In this document: in pieces, positions 25,103 to 39,261 of the stretch
How the letters are laid out: the number at the start of each line of letters is the position of its first letter
How positions within the stretch are numbered: the stretch's first letter is position 1
Origin: Auanema rhodensis
Taxonomy: Eukaryota > Nematoda > Chromadorea > Rhabditida > Rhabditidae
Direction: 5' to 3'
Length of the DNA: 64,000 bases
Assembly: GCA_964057225.1 (NCBI GenBank)
Contig: OZ059899.1
Span: 7,378,001 to 7,442,000 of the forward strand
The notes under the pieces: generated by a model
Databases searched by the model: none
The model's input: only the letters and a program-made list of their open reading frames with translations
Told to the model about the DNA's origin: nothing
Made by a program: the position numbers and the translations under genes

Positions 25103-28100
25103 ATTTAGTGAGATTTTAAGTTGTCTTGAAAGAAGATACCTGAAATACGGAAATCTGAGAAGGCATAAGGACAATGTTATTTCAATACAAAGTTCTAAGA
25201 AAAAAGAAGAATAAGATTTATAACAATATAAGAATATAAGAATAGTTTTCTGAATAGCATAAGCTTGCTATGAGAACAAATTTGAAAATATATTTATGAA
25301 AGTGAATAATGAAGAAAATAAAATGTTTATATATTTCATTATTGTAGTTATTTTCTCATTCTAAAACAACAAATTCAACTTTTATTTTGCAAAAAAAAAC
25401 GTTACCATCTCAACCAATGGTATCGGATCTGAAACGAAAAAAAAGAAAAGAAAGAAAAAACAACGTAGAGGTCCATATATAGCAGCGGGCCTCATGGAAT
25501 CGACAAGCTAGAGCAGTAGCACTGCTTTTTGCAGAAGGCGATGTAGTTGAAGACGACAACTGCGGAATAAGAGAATAGAAGGGAAATTGACTACAAATAG
25601 CCCATGGGAAAAAGTAAAAATATTTTAAGCGAAAAACGCTTTTCATTTATGTTTCCAGCAAATTACACGACATACACTGAGAGATACGACTTAAATAGTA
25701 AAGAAAACTTCTTTAAAATATGGAAAATGAACGAAAAATGGATTAAGAATTCATAAACTGGAAAAAAGCTAAGACCAGTTTGCACGAAACGGCCTTAAGC
25801 TTTGCTAGAAACGGGCATCAGCACGCCCTCAATGCACACTAAGCAGGCTTGCAAGGCAGTTGAGTCACAGCGTTTCATCAAGCTCCATTAAATTACTATG
25901 GAAAAAAACTTAATCCTTTGACCAAAACGTAAGTTGAGAGAATTTGTAAGAAATCTTCTATCAATATTCATTATTATTCTATAATTTTGAAATATTTTGA
26001 GTATTTCATAGCGAAAAGTTTTTTTTTTCATGAGGAAAACATTAAATATGAATGAATTCTTGTGGGAATAAAAATAGTATGCAGAATATTGAACAAAGCA
26101 TGAATGTAAATGAAATTATATCTTTGTCTTATATGTTTAAAATAAATCTTTTAGAGAAATAATGACTTATTTTATATTTTTTTTTCTCAAAAGTATACTA
26201 TTCCAGAATATTCTTTATAATCATTTTCACTATAAGAAGTGAAAATGATGATTCAATGCTGAAGCCAAATAAACTAGTAAAATGATGAATTGCAGATGTC
26301 AGAATAAGATCAGAAAATCAACAGAGATTGAAGGAAAAAGCGTAAGTCGAATTGATGATATGCCATTTCCACAAACTAAGCAAATAACAAATACAAACTA
26401 TTTTACGTGTAATTGAATGAAATTGAGAAAATAAATATCTTAGTTGCATTGTGATTGATTAAAAGAATTTGAAAGATGTACAAGAAATTATTCAAAATTT
26501 CTAAGAAAGTAAACTATTTTGCAAAGATCAAAGCTATAGAAGTCTAAGAACAGACGCTAAACTCACTCATCGTCTAACACTGACATGTGTAAGTCAGCTG
26601 TGTACGCTTTTAAATTTTTATTTCAAATCATTTTCAAACAAAAAAGAATTTAAACACATGGACAACATTGATAGTTTTTTCCAAATATTGCAAATGTGTT
26701 GTTTTCGGGGAAAACTTTTGTGAATATTTGAATGAGAATACAATTTTTATATTTGGAATTACAAAGGAAATTTTCAAAAATTGATTTCCTGATTTCTGAT
26801 TGTATCGTCCGTCAAATACAAATCGCTTTAGAGAAGAGTTTCAACTTATTATAGGCTTAATACACGAACATTTAAAGGTTTGATTTTGTTGTATTTGAAC
26901 AAATGAATTAGATGAATCATCATATGAATCATCTTTTATAAATAAATAAATTAATTATAAGATATTCTTATAAACAAATTATAATAAAATTTCAAAAAAT
27001 ATATATATATTTCTTTTAAAATTTTCTTTTATTTAAATAAACAAAGGTGTACATCGCTAAGTCTATTTTAAAAATTTAACAAGCACTAGCATTGAATTGC
27101 AAATGGAAAAAAAAAGAAAAAAAAAAGGAACCGTTTGACGTAATGCAACTATGGAAAAGTAAAATGAATGTATTCATCTAGATTGAACAAACTTTGAAAA
27201 TCGGTTTTTCACTTCAATTGTATGGATAGAATATAAATATCTATGCATATACATAGTAATATGAATATTTGAAAAAAACTGGAATTTGAATTGGACAATT
27301 CAAATATAGTTGTTGGTTACATGAGTAATTGGAGTAAGACTAAGAGTGGCAGGACAGCCTGCTAACAATTGAAGTAGGGCAGGTATGATATCATCATAAT
27401 AGTAATTGTAATAATTATAATTTATAGTCCGTGTATAAATTGCCTTCTAATTGTTCTAAAATTGAATAAAAAAAAGAAGAAATAGCTTTAAAATACTTAT
27501 ATGAGTCATACATTTGGAATAAAACAATATAGAAAAGATATTCTAAATAAAGATATAGTTGTATAAGAAATAGTTTTTATTTATTAATTTATTTAGTTAA
27601 TAATAATAAAATATTTGATGTTTCTATGAAATAAAGTGAAATAAATATCCTTGACAACGTCAAAGTAAGGATTCTAAAGTGAAACAAGTGGAATAAGCAT
27701 TTATGTTTACATCTAATATTTCTAAATATTTCATATTTTTCTTATAATTTTATTGACTGAATAAGATACTTTAAAAGAAATATTATAAATATATATAATA
27801 TAAATATAAAATAAAAACATTTGAATGAGGGACGCCATCATCGTCACACAAAACTCGATGTCCCACTGCGCCCTTTTATACCTTCTGTTATGTCAAAGAT
27901 CAAGTTATATAGAGTGTATATGAATTAAAGAGAGTTACAGACAGTTAGACATAGACTGTTTCTGTATGTTCGGTCAAGGCTCTTGTAGGCGGAGAGAAGA
28001 CTCATGTCAATTGAATCATATGATCTTTGGAATAAAACCCTCTATCTCTCTATCTATCTATCTCTTTTTCCTTTTTTTTCTTTCATACTCTCTTCTGTTT

Positions 28101-29296
28101 TCAATGATTTTTCATATCTCTCTATTCTAAATAATGAATTATTTTCTTTAATCATTTACTCTTTTAATCTTTTTTTTTCTTTTAACTTTTCCTTTCATTT
28201 AACAATTCTTACAGATAGTTATCAATCCAAAAATGATTTGAAATCCAGTTGATTTATAACACTTGATACACGTGTCTATCAAAACGTTTTTGTTTCATCA
28301 ATAATAACATTTGAAACTCTCGAATAATCCTATCAATATGTAAATGAAAAAAAAATAATTTCTCAAACAAGTTTAAAACTAAAAAACTTTTTTTCAATCA
28401 AATATTGAATTCAAATAAACCTTTTCGTATAACTTTTATCACATTTTCTCATGTTATTTCCGACTTTTTTTCGTAGAAATATTGATATAACATAGATGAA
28501 TTAGTTCAAATTCTTATTCATTTTTATACAAATTTAGAGGATACTTAGCATTTTCATGTAATTTATTTAATTTGAAATCTTTAAAAATGGCAATTGAAGC
28601 AATTTTATGTTAGATTTAGTCATTTGATCTTTCAACTGTTTGGTCTTTAACCATATTTGAGATTTTTTCGTTTCATCTTTGACATCTTTATATTATATAA
28701 AGAAATATAGAATGTTATATTGAATAGTTATTCAAAATTTAATAAATAATATAAGAAAATGTTTACTTTGTGCTTAGAAGGACAGTGTAATTTCAAAAGA
28801 AATCAAGATATATTTACTTTCCCGATTGATAACAAAGATGACAAGAAACCATCAAAAGGTTAGTATGCATAGACTTTTGAAGATCATTCAGTGAACAAAC
28901 CTAGAATTTGAACTTATAGTTACATATAATATACATATAATTAAATAAATATAATAGAATATATTAAATAAGAAGATTATAAAGAAAATGTAAATGAAAG
29001 TGATGTAGTATATGCATATGCAAGTTCAACAACAATGAATACTGTTGACAGTTCTATATAAGTATTTATATTTCAAATATGAAAAACAAAATATTATATA
29101 TTTTAAAAATTAAAATTTAATTTTTTATTGTTTTCATTATAATTATATAAAAAATGGACAAAATATGAATAAGCAGCAAATTTACAGAATTTTGTTCACG
29201 CATGGTGATATCACTACAGATTGAATGATGGGACTACATGAAAAACAAGAAAAATATTTCAAATTTCGCAAAGAAAAATATTTTTCATTATTTTTA
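25103..29296. other. Intergenic region, no supported gene
   Basis: 4.2 kb. 25470-25900 is less AT-rich and includes a TATATA-like motif at about 25475-25483 (minus orientation), which may be promoter for carbonic anhydrase 2. A perfect 12-bp inverted repeat lies at 26220-26249. 28040-28200 is C/T-rich with TCTA repeats. Confidence 0.4.
26220..26249. repeat. Perfect 12-bp inverted repeat
   Basis: Arms ATCATTTTCACT (26220-26231) and AGTGAAAATGAT (26238-26249) with a 6-base loop. Intergenic. Confidence 0.85.
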
Positions 29297-30322
29297 TTAA
29301 TTTGGTACTGATATAAGAGTATGGCCAAGAAGTTGTTCTAGTTGATGAATAGCATGAATAGGAGCTTCTCGTTCAACCTGAATACAAATGAATTTACATA
29401 AAATATAATTTAATAAGATTTAAGAAAACTTTACCTGAATTGTGTTCCAAGCTAATTCATCACGTGGATAATCAAGATTTTCTGGTTGGTCATCTAGGAA
29501 AACTATTTCAGATCCAGCAGCTTGAGCACGTGACTCTGTTAACTGAAACGAAACTTTTTTTTTAACAAAAAATTATAAAAAGAAATTAAAAAAAGAAATA
29601 TATAATATTACATGATATATTTGACCATCAGGTTTCATACACTTTTCAACTGATGACTCAATAATACAATCAAATAATTTTGAATCAATTGGAACTCTAG
29701 GTAATTTCCCTTCCTAAATTATATAAATTTCTATATATAATAAATATAAATTACCTTATCTATATAAAAATTATTTGTTAAAAGTACGGTTTTATAACCT
29801 TTTTTACGTAATTCTATTATGGCTTCAACCATACATTCATTCTATAAATAAGAAATTTCCAACAGATTGTATTATATTCTATTACCATATCTGGGTTACC
29901 TAATATCCAATCTTGTATAGGAGTAAAATTTGATGGAAGGGTTAAATTATACTTAATTTAAAAGATTTTGAATATAATTTTAATTAATAATATTTACTTT
30001 TTCTTTTGCAAACTCAGCTATAAGTTTCTCAAATTCTTCAGCAGCCATTTTACCTTCAAATACTGTTTTATAACAAATAGGTGCAGAACTCTTGAAAATG
30101 ATTATTTAAAATTTAATTTTTATAAGAATTTTTTACTTGTGGAGAAAAAAGATCCATAAGAATCGCTTGATCAATATTAAGTTTATCTGATGAACCTGAA
30201 GCAATAATAAATATATAATATAATAAAATAAAATGAAATGAAAAACCTTTCAAAACTTTATGAAGACTTTCATAATTCATGATAACTCCACCAAAATCGA
30301 ACACAACACATTTGATAGTCAT
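29297..30322 (-). CDS. HAD-superfamily phosphatase-like protein
   Basis: Resembles the N-terminal HAD domain of ACAD10/ACAD11 and soluble epoxide hydrolase. The start MTIKCVVFDFGGVIMNYES has motif I as DFGGV, with the second Asp replaced by Gly as is usual in this subgroup. The cap follows (SSAPICYKTVFEGKMAAEEF). Motif II is in KKGYKTVLLTNNFYIDK, the motif III lysine is in ESSVEKCMKPDGQIYH, and motif IV is GSEIVFLDDQPENL. The C-terminus is HAIHQLEQLLGHTLISVPN, matching the LEALLGFTLR end of the ACAD10 domain. About 240 residues in many small exons. It has no fused dehydrogenase or hydrolase, so the substrate is unknown. I take the ATG at 30322 because motif I follows at once. Confidence 0.85.
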
Positions 30323-30565
30323 TATATTCTTGAACAAAATATATTTTGTTTGAAGTTAATAACAACAATTAGAAAAGCTATCTATTTTCAAATTAAAGGA
30401 AAAAAAAGATTTTATAGGAGAGAAACATCTGCTGCCAGCATCATTGCTCATAAACTGAGATTATATACTACATATGGATTCGATAACAAGTTGTTAATTT
30501 GATCACAAAATGGCATAATATATTCGAAAATAGATAATAATCACAATAAACCTATTGAAAACGAT

Positions 30566-30598
<33 letters not shown>

Positions 30599-31246
30599 AC
30601 ACTATTAAAAAAAAAGATCCTTCATTGAGTTAATTAAAAGAAAATATTAGTTGATACAGAGAGTATCACTATCTATGTTCAGCATGGAACAAGTTTTTTT
30701 TAAAATTTCGTTTTAAAATTGCAGTAAAATGTTTATATTTGAACTAATAATGGGTGTGTTAACTATTTAATATTTACTTATATTTTTTATGGTATAGTTA
30801 AGGTTTAGTTATAAGATTAAAAAAAATAAAATAAATATATATTTCTTTATATATCTACATATACATGTATGTATGTATGTATTATATATAAAATTAAATA
30901 AAGAAAACTGAATTATTTGATTATATTTCTGAGACAGAATTTTTCTTTTTTTTTCTCTGAAGTTTCTCTAAATTATTTCAATATACATATATTATACGTA
31001 TATTGATACATATATAAATTGAAAAATATCTTCTGAACACAAAGTAACTACAAAGATAAATCTCAATGTGATTGGCTGAAACATTTTATTTTTGAAATAT
31101 ATATAAGCAATCACACTGTTATTTTGCTCATAAGAATAATGATCTAAAAGTAATAACTTTTATATTTATATATTATAATAGTACAATATAAATAAACAAA
31201 CAAATAATTTATTTAAAAATGAAAGAATATTATATAATAATATGCA
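30323..31246. other. Interval between phosphatase and esterase genes
   Basis: 924 bp, AT-rich. It includes a GA repeat at 30565-30598 and an 8-bp inverted pair TGTGATTG/CAATCACA near 31067-31117. No gene is seen. Confidence 0.4.
30565..30598. repeat. GA dinucleotide repeat
   Basis: GAGAGAC followed by an uninterrupted (GA)n run. Confidence 0.8.
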
Positions 31247-33777
31247 TTATGATGAAGGTAATTCCATATATCCATCATATATCTTTGAATGTTTACGTCT
31301 TAAACATGCCATTATAATAGCTGTTATACCAACAAAGATTATTAATCCAAATAATATATAAGTTATAATTGAAATTTTAATTTTTTGTTCAGTATCATTG
31401 CTTGATTCTTCAATATTCACATCATTTAAACTCTAAAATATAAATATATTATATATATAAATAACGTAAAACATACAATTATTGTTAATTGATTATCAAA
31501 ATCTTTTAAATCTTTTAACCAATAATTAATAATATCATAATGATATAAAGTTTTCATTTTAGGATATAATGAAGTTGTTAAATTAACATCAATATTAAAA
31601 TATGTTGTTAATTTTGGATCAAATATAGTCCAATCTAAAAAAATTTTTTAATTTATTTTGTAAAATTATATTAAAGATTACTTTCATTAGGTTCATTTCT
31701 TACTGTGAAATTTACCAAATATTCAGAATAAACTGAATCCACATATTCTTCTTCTGGGGTTAAATCATGTTTATGTGTTCCAATAAAGTACATCATATCA
31801 CTTGCATGAAAAGCAAGATCGGGATAAAGTCTTAAATACAAAAATTTGAAAGAGAGAGAGAAAGAGAGAGAGAGAAAGAAAAAGAGAAATTAAGAACTAA
31901 CCCATATTCGTAAAGGTATACGTTCGACCCTGTTTTCAGTAATTCAGAAGCACAAATATAGTTTGAAACAAAAATAATATTAGAATAATAACTATAAGCA
32001 GGACGATTTTCTGATAAATATTACAGCTATAACTAGGTTTGATAAACACTAATGAAACCTTTCAATGCTTCTTCAAAATCTTGCTTAAACTTTTTTTTGA
32101 TTTCTGTTTTATGATTAAAGTCCATAAAATCATTATAAAAATGATTATCATCACTTCCATATTCTTTTGCTGTATTACCAATTATAGCATTTCGCTTCTA
32201 AATATTTATAATTTGAATAAAGATAGTTTATAAATCATAATATTATTATAACTTACAGGTGGATTATACATGAATCCAGTTTCATCTTCTAGAACAAATG
32301 GTGAACTATATTGAGTACCAGTAAATAACATTTTATCTTTTTCTACATCTTGTTGTGCTTTCATTAAAGTAAAAGAATCTTTAGATTTTAAACAGTTCAA
32401 TTCATCTAATTCATTTGGTCCTTCACACTGTAACAGTTCAGATTAGAGTACTTTCCATTTAAAACTTTTTTTTTAATGATATGATGTTTCTCTTTCTTAA
32501 AATTATTGAACTGATTATGAACTAAAGAACATAAAGTTCATATCAATTCATTTTATAGTAAAAATTTCTTTTTTTTTGAATTATTTACAATTTCTCTGAT
32601 TTTGATATTTAAAATCAAAAATGAAAACAAACCCCTAATATCTTAATATATGCTCGTGTTGCTTCTTTAGCTATATCAGTTGGTGTCCATGAAACTGTAC
32701 CACCTATAGATATGATATTTTGGAATAATTCAGAATTCGGATCAATATGTCTATAAAAAATATATATTTTTTTATAATAATAAAACATATTTTGTTTGAA
32801 AAATCAATGATTTACTTAGAAAAACCCATTTGTAGTGTTGAAGTTGCACCAGCCGAATGACCCATTACAGTTATGTCGCTTGAATTTCCCCCAAAATCAT
32901 GAACTATTTTTTTGATAAATTTCAATGATTCAATCATATCTGAGAAACATAGTTATAAGCTATTTTTTCATTTAAAACAATGAAAAAACCTAATATAGCC
33001 AAGTTTCTGGGAACTAATGTATCGTTATCAAAAGCAAGTAAACCAAATGACCCTAATCTATATCCGGGAGCAATAAAAACAATATCTAAACAAGAAATAC
33101 AAATATTCATTTAAAGCAATAGATTTGAAAAAAAAAATGTAAATTTACCGTTTGAAACATATCTTTCGATCAAAAAAGTATCATTGAATTGAACAGCTGA
33201 ACCATAATTTATTTCACCTCCATGAATATACACAAGCACCGGACAACTAGAGGTCTAAAATAAGTATGAAAATAATAAAAAAATATTTAAAACATAAAAT
33301 TACCAAACACTTTTCACTTGTAAATATATTCAAATGTAGACAATCCTCACTTATATATTTTTGTAAAGTTCTTGCATGTGAAGTGTTTGTCATACAAGCT
33401 GGACTGAAAAAAATAAATAAATAACATAGAAAAAATGTAGGTAAATTAGGTTATTTTAGTATTAATCAAAAATAATAAAATCATACCCATACTCAGTACC
33501 ATCCAAAATATCGTTCCAATATGTCATGCTAACAGGCTTTGCGAATCGAAGTTGCCCAGTTGGAGATTGAGCATAAGGAACTTTCTATATACATAAGTAT
33601 AGTTTTAAATTTTGAGAAAACTTTATAACAAACTTTAAAAATATGAAAAACTTCTTTTTCATAAATCATAGATGTTCCACGTATTTTTCCAAATATTGTA
33701 TCAATTTCAAATGAATATACATAATAAAAATTTATAATTAATATAATTAGAGTAAGGAAATAATATATAGAACTCAT
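31247..33777 (-). CDS. Carboxylesterase type B, membrane-anchored
   Basis: Alpha/beta-hydrolase of the cholinesterase/carboxylesterase family. The leader is MSSIYYFLTLIILIINFYYV, then FEIDTIFGKIRGTS, the usual first strand. Later come KVPYAQSPTGQLRFAKPVS, SEDCLHLNIFTSE, the oxyanion-hole strand VLVYIHGGEI, YRLGSFGLLAF, and the nucleophile elbow DITVMGHSAGAT (GxSxG). The acid is probably E in GNTAKEYGSDD. The histidine is in YPDLAFHASDMMYFIGTHKH, so a Ser-Glu-His triad looks complete. HGGEI differs from the common HGGGF. Near the end a hydrophobic segment (ISIITYILFGLIIFVGITAI) and a basic tail RRKHSK indicate a single-pass anchor with the catalytic domain outside. It is about 600 residues in short-intron exons. 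The substrate is unknown; it is not obviously acetylcholinesterase. Confidence 0.88.
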
Positions 33778-35429
33778 TTGACTTTAGAGTACAGATAGAA
33801 AATAATTCCTAATTGCTTACATTATTATGATAAAGTAGTTAAAATATAATGATAAGATAATAAGTTAAAGTCATAATATTGTATAAATAGTATATCAATT
33901 CATATATTATGTACTTTATTTGTTATTCTTTTATTTATATTTATAAAATAATAATCATTTACTTCCTTTTATTATCATTTCTTTGAAATATTCTTTGATA
34001 TCAAGATATTATTCAATATTATTCATATATTTCTTATTTAAAAAAATAAAAACTATATGAATTCTCATGTGAATCATGAGAAGATTCAATCTATGATCTT
34101 CTTCTTTATGATTTAATAATGAATGCAGAAACGGTACAGTTGACTTTTCTATTTTGAATACATGTCGTCACATCTTTATTCAAATTTTTCTATTTTAAAT
34201 AATCTATGACGTAAATGATTTTTTATAATTTAAAAATAGTATATCATGAAATAAAAATATTATATATTCAAAAGTTTTTATACTAAAGACGTAAAACTTG
34301 CATTATATTTGATTTATACATGAAATATAGATATGGACCAACTATATTATTTCAAAGATACATCTTTTAGCTATGAAAAACTTTTCTATTCAATGATATT
34401 CATTAAATTGAAAATTTGCTTCAGAAATATAATTTAATATAATAATAATTATATGTAAATATATATATTTATTAGTGTATTATTTAAGTAAAAATCATAA
34501 TAATAGTGTTAAATATTATCTCTCCCTTCAACCATGTCTTTTTCGTTTAAACTTGAACTCTAACAAAGAATCACTGTCTACTTCGCGTTGTAAATATTGA
34601 ACGGATGAAAAGGAGGAAGTTAGTTTGAGCCAAGTGTCATTTTTTGTCTTTTTCTTTGTAATCTCTTAAAACATTCATTATATTTTCTTGTCTTTTGTTA
34701 ATTTCAAGAAGAAATATCCTTTTTATCATATCACTCATTTATCTTTTGTTCAAGCTTATCTTTAATTATTTCAATTGATCTAGATCTTTAATCTTAAAAT
34801 AAATCAGAGATATAAATAAATAATTTTCATTTTATTATTATTTTTTTGTATTTTTTTTTTCTAAATTTTATAATAAATATATATATTTTTATTAATTATA
34901 TCGAAATTAATATAACAAAAATGTCATAATGTATATGAAATACAAAATGTTTAAACTGAAATTTAATGATAATTCATCATCAGCTTAATCTACATAACTG
35001 AAGTATACTAAATGAAATCAACGAAATATATGTATATGTATATCTACAGATAAAACAATATTACTTAAAGATTATAATATAAACATTTCACTAAAACTTC
35101 TATATACGTATCTGTATAGTTAGGGAATGTAGCTGATGAATCGGATGTGCAGCCTATAGCTGATAGCCTCCGGGGCATATTGTTTGTTTCAAAGTAAATT
35201 TGGCCATAGAATACGAGAAAAGAGCAAATTTTTCAAATATAAAGTTTCAATAGAAAGAAGGATGATAGTTGGCAGTGAAATTAAGGCTGTGTCATAGTTA
35301 AGTATACAGATATTGGCTAAAGAAAGCCATAATAAATTGATTTGTATGAATTATAACATGAAGTTTGAGAACTTTATCTAATATTCCTAAAATATAAATC
35401 TAAAAAATCAACAAATCGACAAATACATG

Positions 35430-35482
<53 letters not shown>

Positions 35483-35716
35483 CTTTATTTATATGTTTTA
35501 TATATGTATAATATTTGTATATTTTTTTTCTTCAAAAGAAAAAATATAAATATACAATGATATTATCATTAACATATAACACCCGTAGGGCATTTGGTAT
35601 AAACCATATGTTCTTTTGAAGAGCATTGTGCCTGATTAAGCGAAAATATTGACAGTTATCATACATTAGAGCATGAATTAATACTTATTGTAATAAAAAT
35701 ATTTTGAAAATAGAAA
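33778..35716. other. AT-rich intergenic region
   Basis: 1.9 kb, very AT-rich, with a long TA microsatellite. No supported gene. Confidence 0.5.
35432..35479. repeat. Long TA microsatellite
   Basis: About 48 bp of uninterrupted TA repeat, the longest in the window. Confidence 0.85.
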
Positions 35717-38562
35717 TTATTCGAATATAGGACGTTGTCGATATGTGACCAAAGCTTGACCGGTGTTATAGATACTAGTTGTTGGGGTTGAATTGAGAAC
35801 AGGAGCCATTATATTGATGGAGCCAGTTGCTGAAAGTATCAAATATAAGATTTTGATTTTACTTTTTATCTTTTTATTTATGAAAATTAAAAAAAAATAA
35901 ATTTAACAAACTTCTTGGTAGTGTACCATTAGCTGATCCTCCATTCGATTCATTAGATGTTAATGATTGACTTCGAGATGATTGTGAAGCAGGAGGTGCT
36001 GTGAGACCATTTGATGTAGATGAACGTTTGAAAGTTTGACTTTGAGTTGATGATGTCATAACATAAGTGGAAGATGTCATAACAATAGTAGATTCCTAAA
36101 TAAATGAATATTATATATATCTATATCTGTATATAAATATATAAATCTTACATGATTTGTATTATTTTGTTCACATTGTTCTTGAGAATCAATTGTTTTT
36201 TGTCTTTGTAATATTTTTCGTGAAGACATACGATGTTTTCTTAAAGCTGTATAGTAACCGTCTCTTACAGCTGAAAACATTAATGTGACCAATGATGACC
36301 AAGCTGCTACTGTATCAGCAGGCTGAAATACAAAATGTTCTTTCAAATTATATTCTCTGATAAATAGTTCTAACCTGATGATTAGCCATATCAAGTATAA
36401 CACCTTCTACTGTGATTGCATCAGCAATAGCCACCCAAAAATCAGGTTTAAATCCAAATTGTTTTAATTCTACATGATCTTCTCCATATTTTTTTGAAAT
36501 TTCAGCTATATACTCTGGATCATACAACTGAAATATGAGAATTAATTGAATTAAAAGTAAGAAAAAGTGCTTTTCAGTTGTTTTGTTTGAATAAAGAAAA
36601 GGCAAAGTTGTACTTATTCTTCTTAATTAATGTATATGGATTCATTTATTTGATATTCGTAGTATTTGAAAAGAATCGAAATAACATATTCTTAAGATTG
36701 ATGTTGTTTAAGGAAGTTCAATGAGTGCGAAGAATTCAGTTATTTCAACATCATACATAGTCATTTTAATTCTTTAGAAAATAACTTTAATTTCTCTTTC
36801 TTCTTTTCTTTTATTATATATATAAATAGTAATTCTTTGAATATTATTATAAATGAATAAAAGAATTATCATTTTATTATTATTTTCCTGAAAAAAAAAT
36901 ATAGAATACCCACACATTGCAACCAAAAGTGGATAAACAAAAAACGACCTCCATTGAGCTTAAAAGTATGAGTCCCAAATGTAAAAAAAAACGGATTTAA
37001 AATGTGATGGATGACCAGAAATGGGAATATCAAAAGCTTATGCTGAGTAACATTTCATAGATCAAGAACTATGAATGGGAACCGTTAGCAAGTTCAGACG
37101 TATTTCACTTTTTTTTTCGTTTAAAACACTATTTCTATTAGACATAGTTTGTTTATAAAAGTTATTTCCCATATAATATGTAGTAAAGGCATTTGTGTTG
37201 CAAAAAAGATTTTTATGAAGTTGCAAAAATCAAAATAAAGGTTCAAAAAATAGAATTTTAGAATAAATTAAATATAAATTGAAATAAAAGATTTATACCT
37301 TATCTACTACTTCTTCAATTAAAGTTTTTAATTCGCAACTCATATTGTATGATCGCTCTTTACCCATTGAATAAACATAATTTTGATAATCACCACGTTT
37401 TTCAAAAATTCGTTGTAAAACCTGAAAAGAAAAACGAAAATAAATCAAATTGGAAATATAAGAAATGGAATTTTGAAAAGGTTTATTTGGAAAAAAACAA
37501 TTTAGATAGGATACTAGGGTTGTTACCTTGTTTGCGAATTCGGAATGTGGATTCTCGAAACACGTAGTAATAATTTCTCGTCCTTGCGGTGAAATAGGAT
37601 GAGAAATGTCCCTTCGAATAGATTTTTGCCGAGATACACTGAAGCTATTAAATGAATATAATTATATAATTTAAGAAAAAAGTATTAAATACTCTCTGAA
37701 ATATTTTTTTTCCAAATTTTATTCGAAATTCTTAAGATGATGCTGAGCTTTAAAAACAATAATAATACATTCACATAATCTTCTCATTAAAATAATTTTT
37801 TTTTAAAAAGAAACCGAAATTGGTGCATCCCGGGCATTAGATAAAATTTGGATTGTCAGTGCCATGAAAGAAAAGACTAAGACAAGATATAGCTAAATCT
37901 GATGACGTCATCATGGGTAATATATGCCCGAGGGAGTAATATCTGACGGGCTCTTCTTCAACAATCATCCAATTTTCACAGATGATGTGTGACAACGACA
38001 TAAAAGTTTAAAGGTTCAAGTATTGGTATAGAACTTGAAGAATATGTTTTAAAATATAAATTTATACTAAGATTAAGCTTAAATATCAAAAATTGCACAA
38101 CAGTTCTTAAGAATATTCTTATCAACAATATAAATATAAATAAAAAGATTTTTAAAAAGAATCATCTGTGTGTGAACTTTCAAATAAAAACCTTAAAACT
38201 TCTAACATGCTTATTATGATATATTAGCATTCAAAATTTTAGACACGAACGGAAATAATTATTTTTAATGCCGACAAGGAAGTTAAGAGCAACTCCCTTT
38301 CTCTCTTTGGAATTTTTCTTTCTTTTTTTTTTTGAAATAATAAAAATGGATTCTGAAGTTTTGAAAAGAAAATTTACCTTGCTTTAGTTGAATCTTTCGA
38401 TTGTAATCTCGGTCGATCTTTACCATTACCAGAAGATTGTCGTACTTTTTTTGGAGCTAATTCAACCATTGATTTGCTTTTATTAAATGATTGCTCCGAA
38501 CTATTCTTGATTTGCATTGATTCTGATCGTTGTCGTAGTTTTGAGCTATTAGAATTACCCAT
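35717..38562 (-). CDS. Nematode globin with N-myristoylation motif and long extensions
   Basis: Haem protein of the divergent nematode globin family. The start MGNSNSSKLRQRSESMQIKN has Gly2 and Ser6 as in N-myristoylated proteins, followed by a basic, Ser-rich stretch of about 60 residues. The globin fold runs from SPQGREIITTCFENPHSEFA through VLQRIFEKRGDYQNYV, CELKTLIEEVVDKLYD, YIAEISKKYGEDHVELKQFG and FKPDFWVAIADAITVEGVIL to TVAAWSSLVTLMFSAVRDGY. The H in EDHVEL is in the right place for the proximal haem-binding His. A Ser/Thr-rich C-terminal extension of about 130 residues follows (MTSSTYVMTSSTQSQTFKRS and onward) to RQRPIFE-stop. Predicted to sit at the membrane. A signalling or redox role is an inference from relatives, not from residues seen here. 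Confidence 0.85.
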
Positions 38563-39205
38563 TATTCTGTGACAGTATAAACTGAAATTTATGAAAAAAT
38601 TAAAAAAAAGAATAATTTTAACAAACAAAATTGTTTTGAAGAAGAAATTTTACGAAGAATTATTATGGAAATTAATTAGAAATTCTAAGGTAATTTCAAT
38701 GTATATTTGAAAAAATTATACATAAAAAATATATTTGTTAGTAATTGATTGTAATAACTTGTAGTTTAGAGTTGGAAAAACACATATACAGTGAAAATTG
38801 CCTTCAGAAATAACTTTATTCTGTCATGAACTCAATAAATTGCTTTAGAAAGCAAGTCTAACTCTAATAGCTTGAAATTCTAATAGAATTATAGCAATTT
38901 GGCTAAAAAAAGAAATCTGACAGCATAGTTAAAAGGAAAAAGAGCAACGAGTCACACGAAAACATGAGAAAATGGCAAAAAAAAATTGAGAAAAAGAAAA
39001 CAAATTGAAAGAACAAGCTGATGAGATTCAAGTAACGTCACTTCGTTATGACTATGATGATATTGAAACCCAAAATTAACTAAAGCTGAAAAAGAGGGTA
39101 ATGCAGCAGAAAATACTTAGAAATTCGTTAGAATAGAAAAGATAATAATAGGAGAAAAATAGATTGATAGCCATAATAGAAAGTTATGAGAAAAAGAAGA
39201 AGTAA

Positions 39206-39261
39206 TGAGAGAAAGAGAGAGAGAAAGAGAGGGAGAGAGAGAGAGAGAGGGGGGGGGGGGG
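39206..39261. repeat. GA repeat ending in a 13-G run
   Basis: Purine tract with GA units (39206-39248) followed by 13 consecutive G (39249-39261). This is very unusual in DNA of this composition. Confidence 0.85.

Noticed and set aside
28759..28866. Short plus-strand ORF beginning MFTLCLEGQCNFKRNQ, about 35 codons, slightly less AT-rich than flanks
   Set aside because: No homology seen, no convincing second exon, and the length is within chance for the window.
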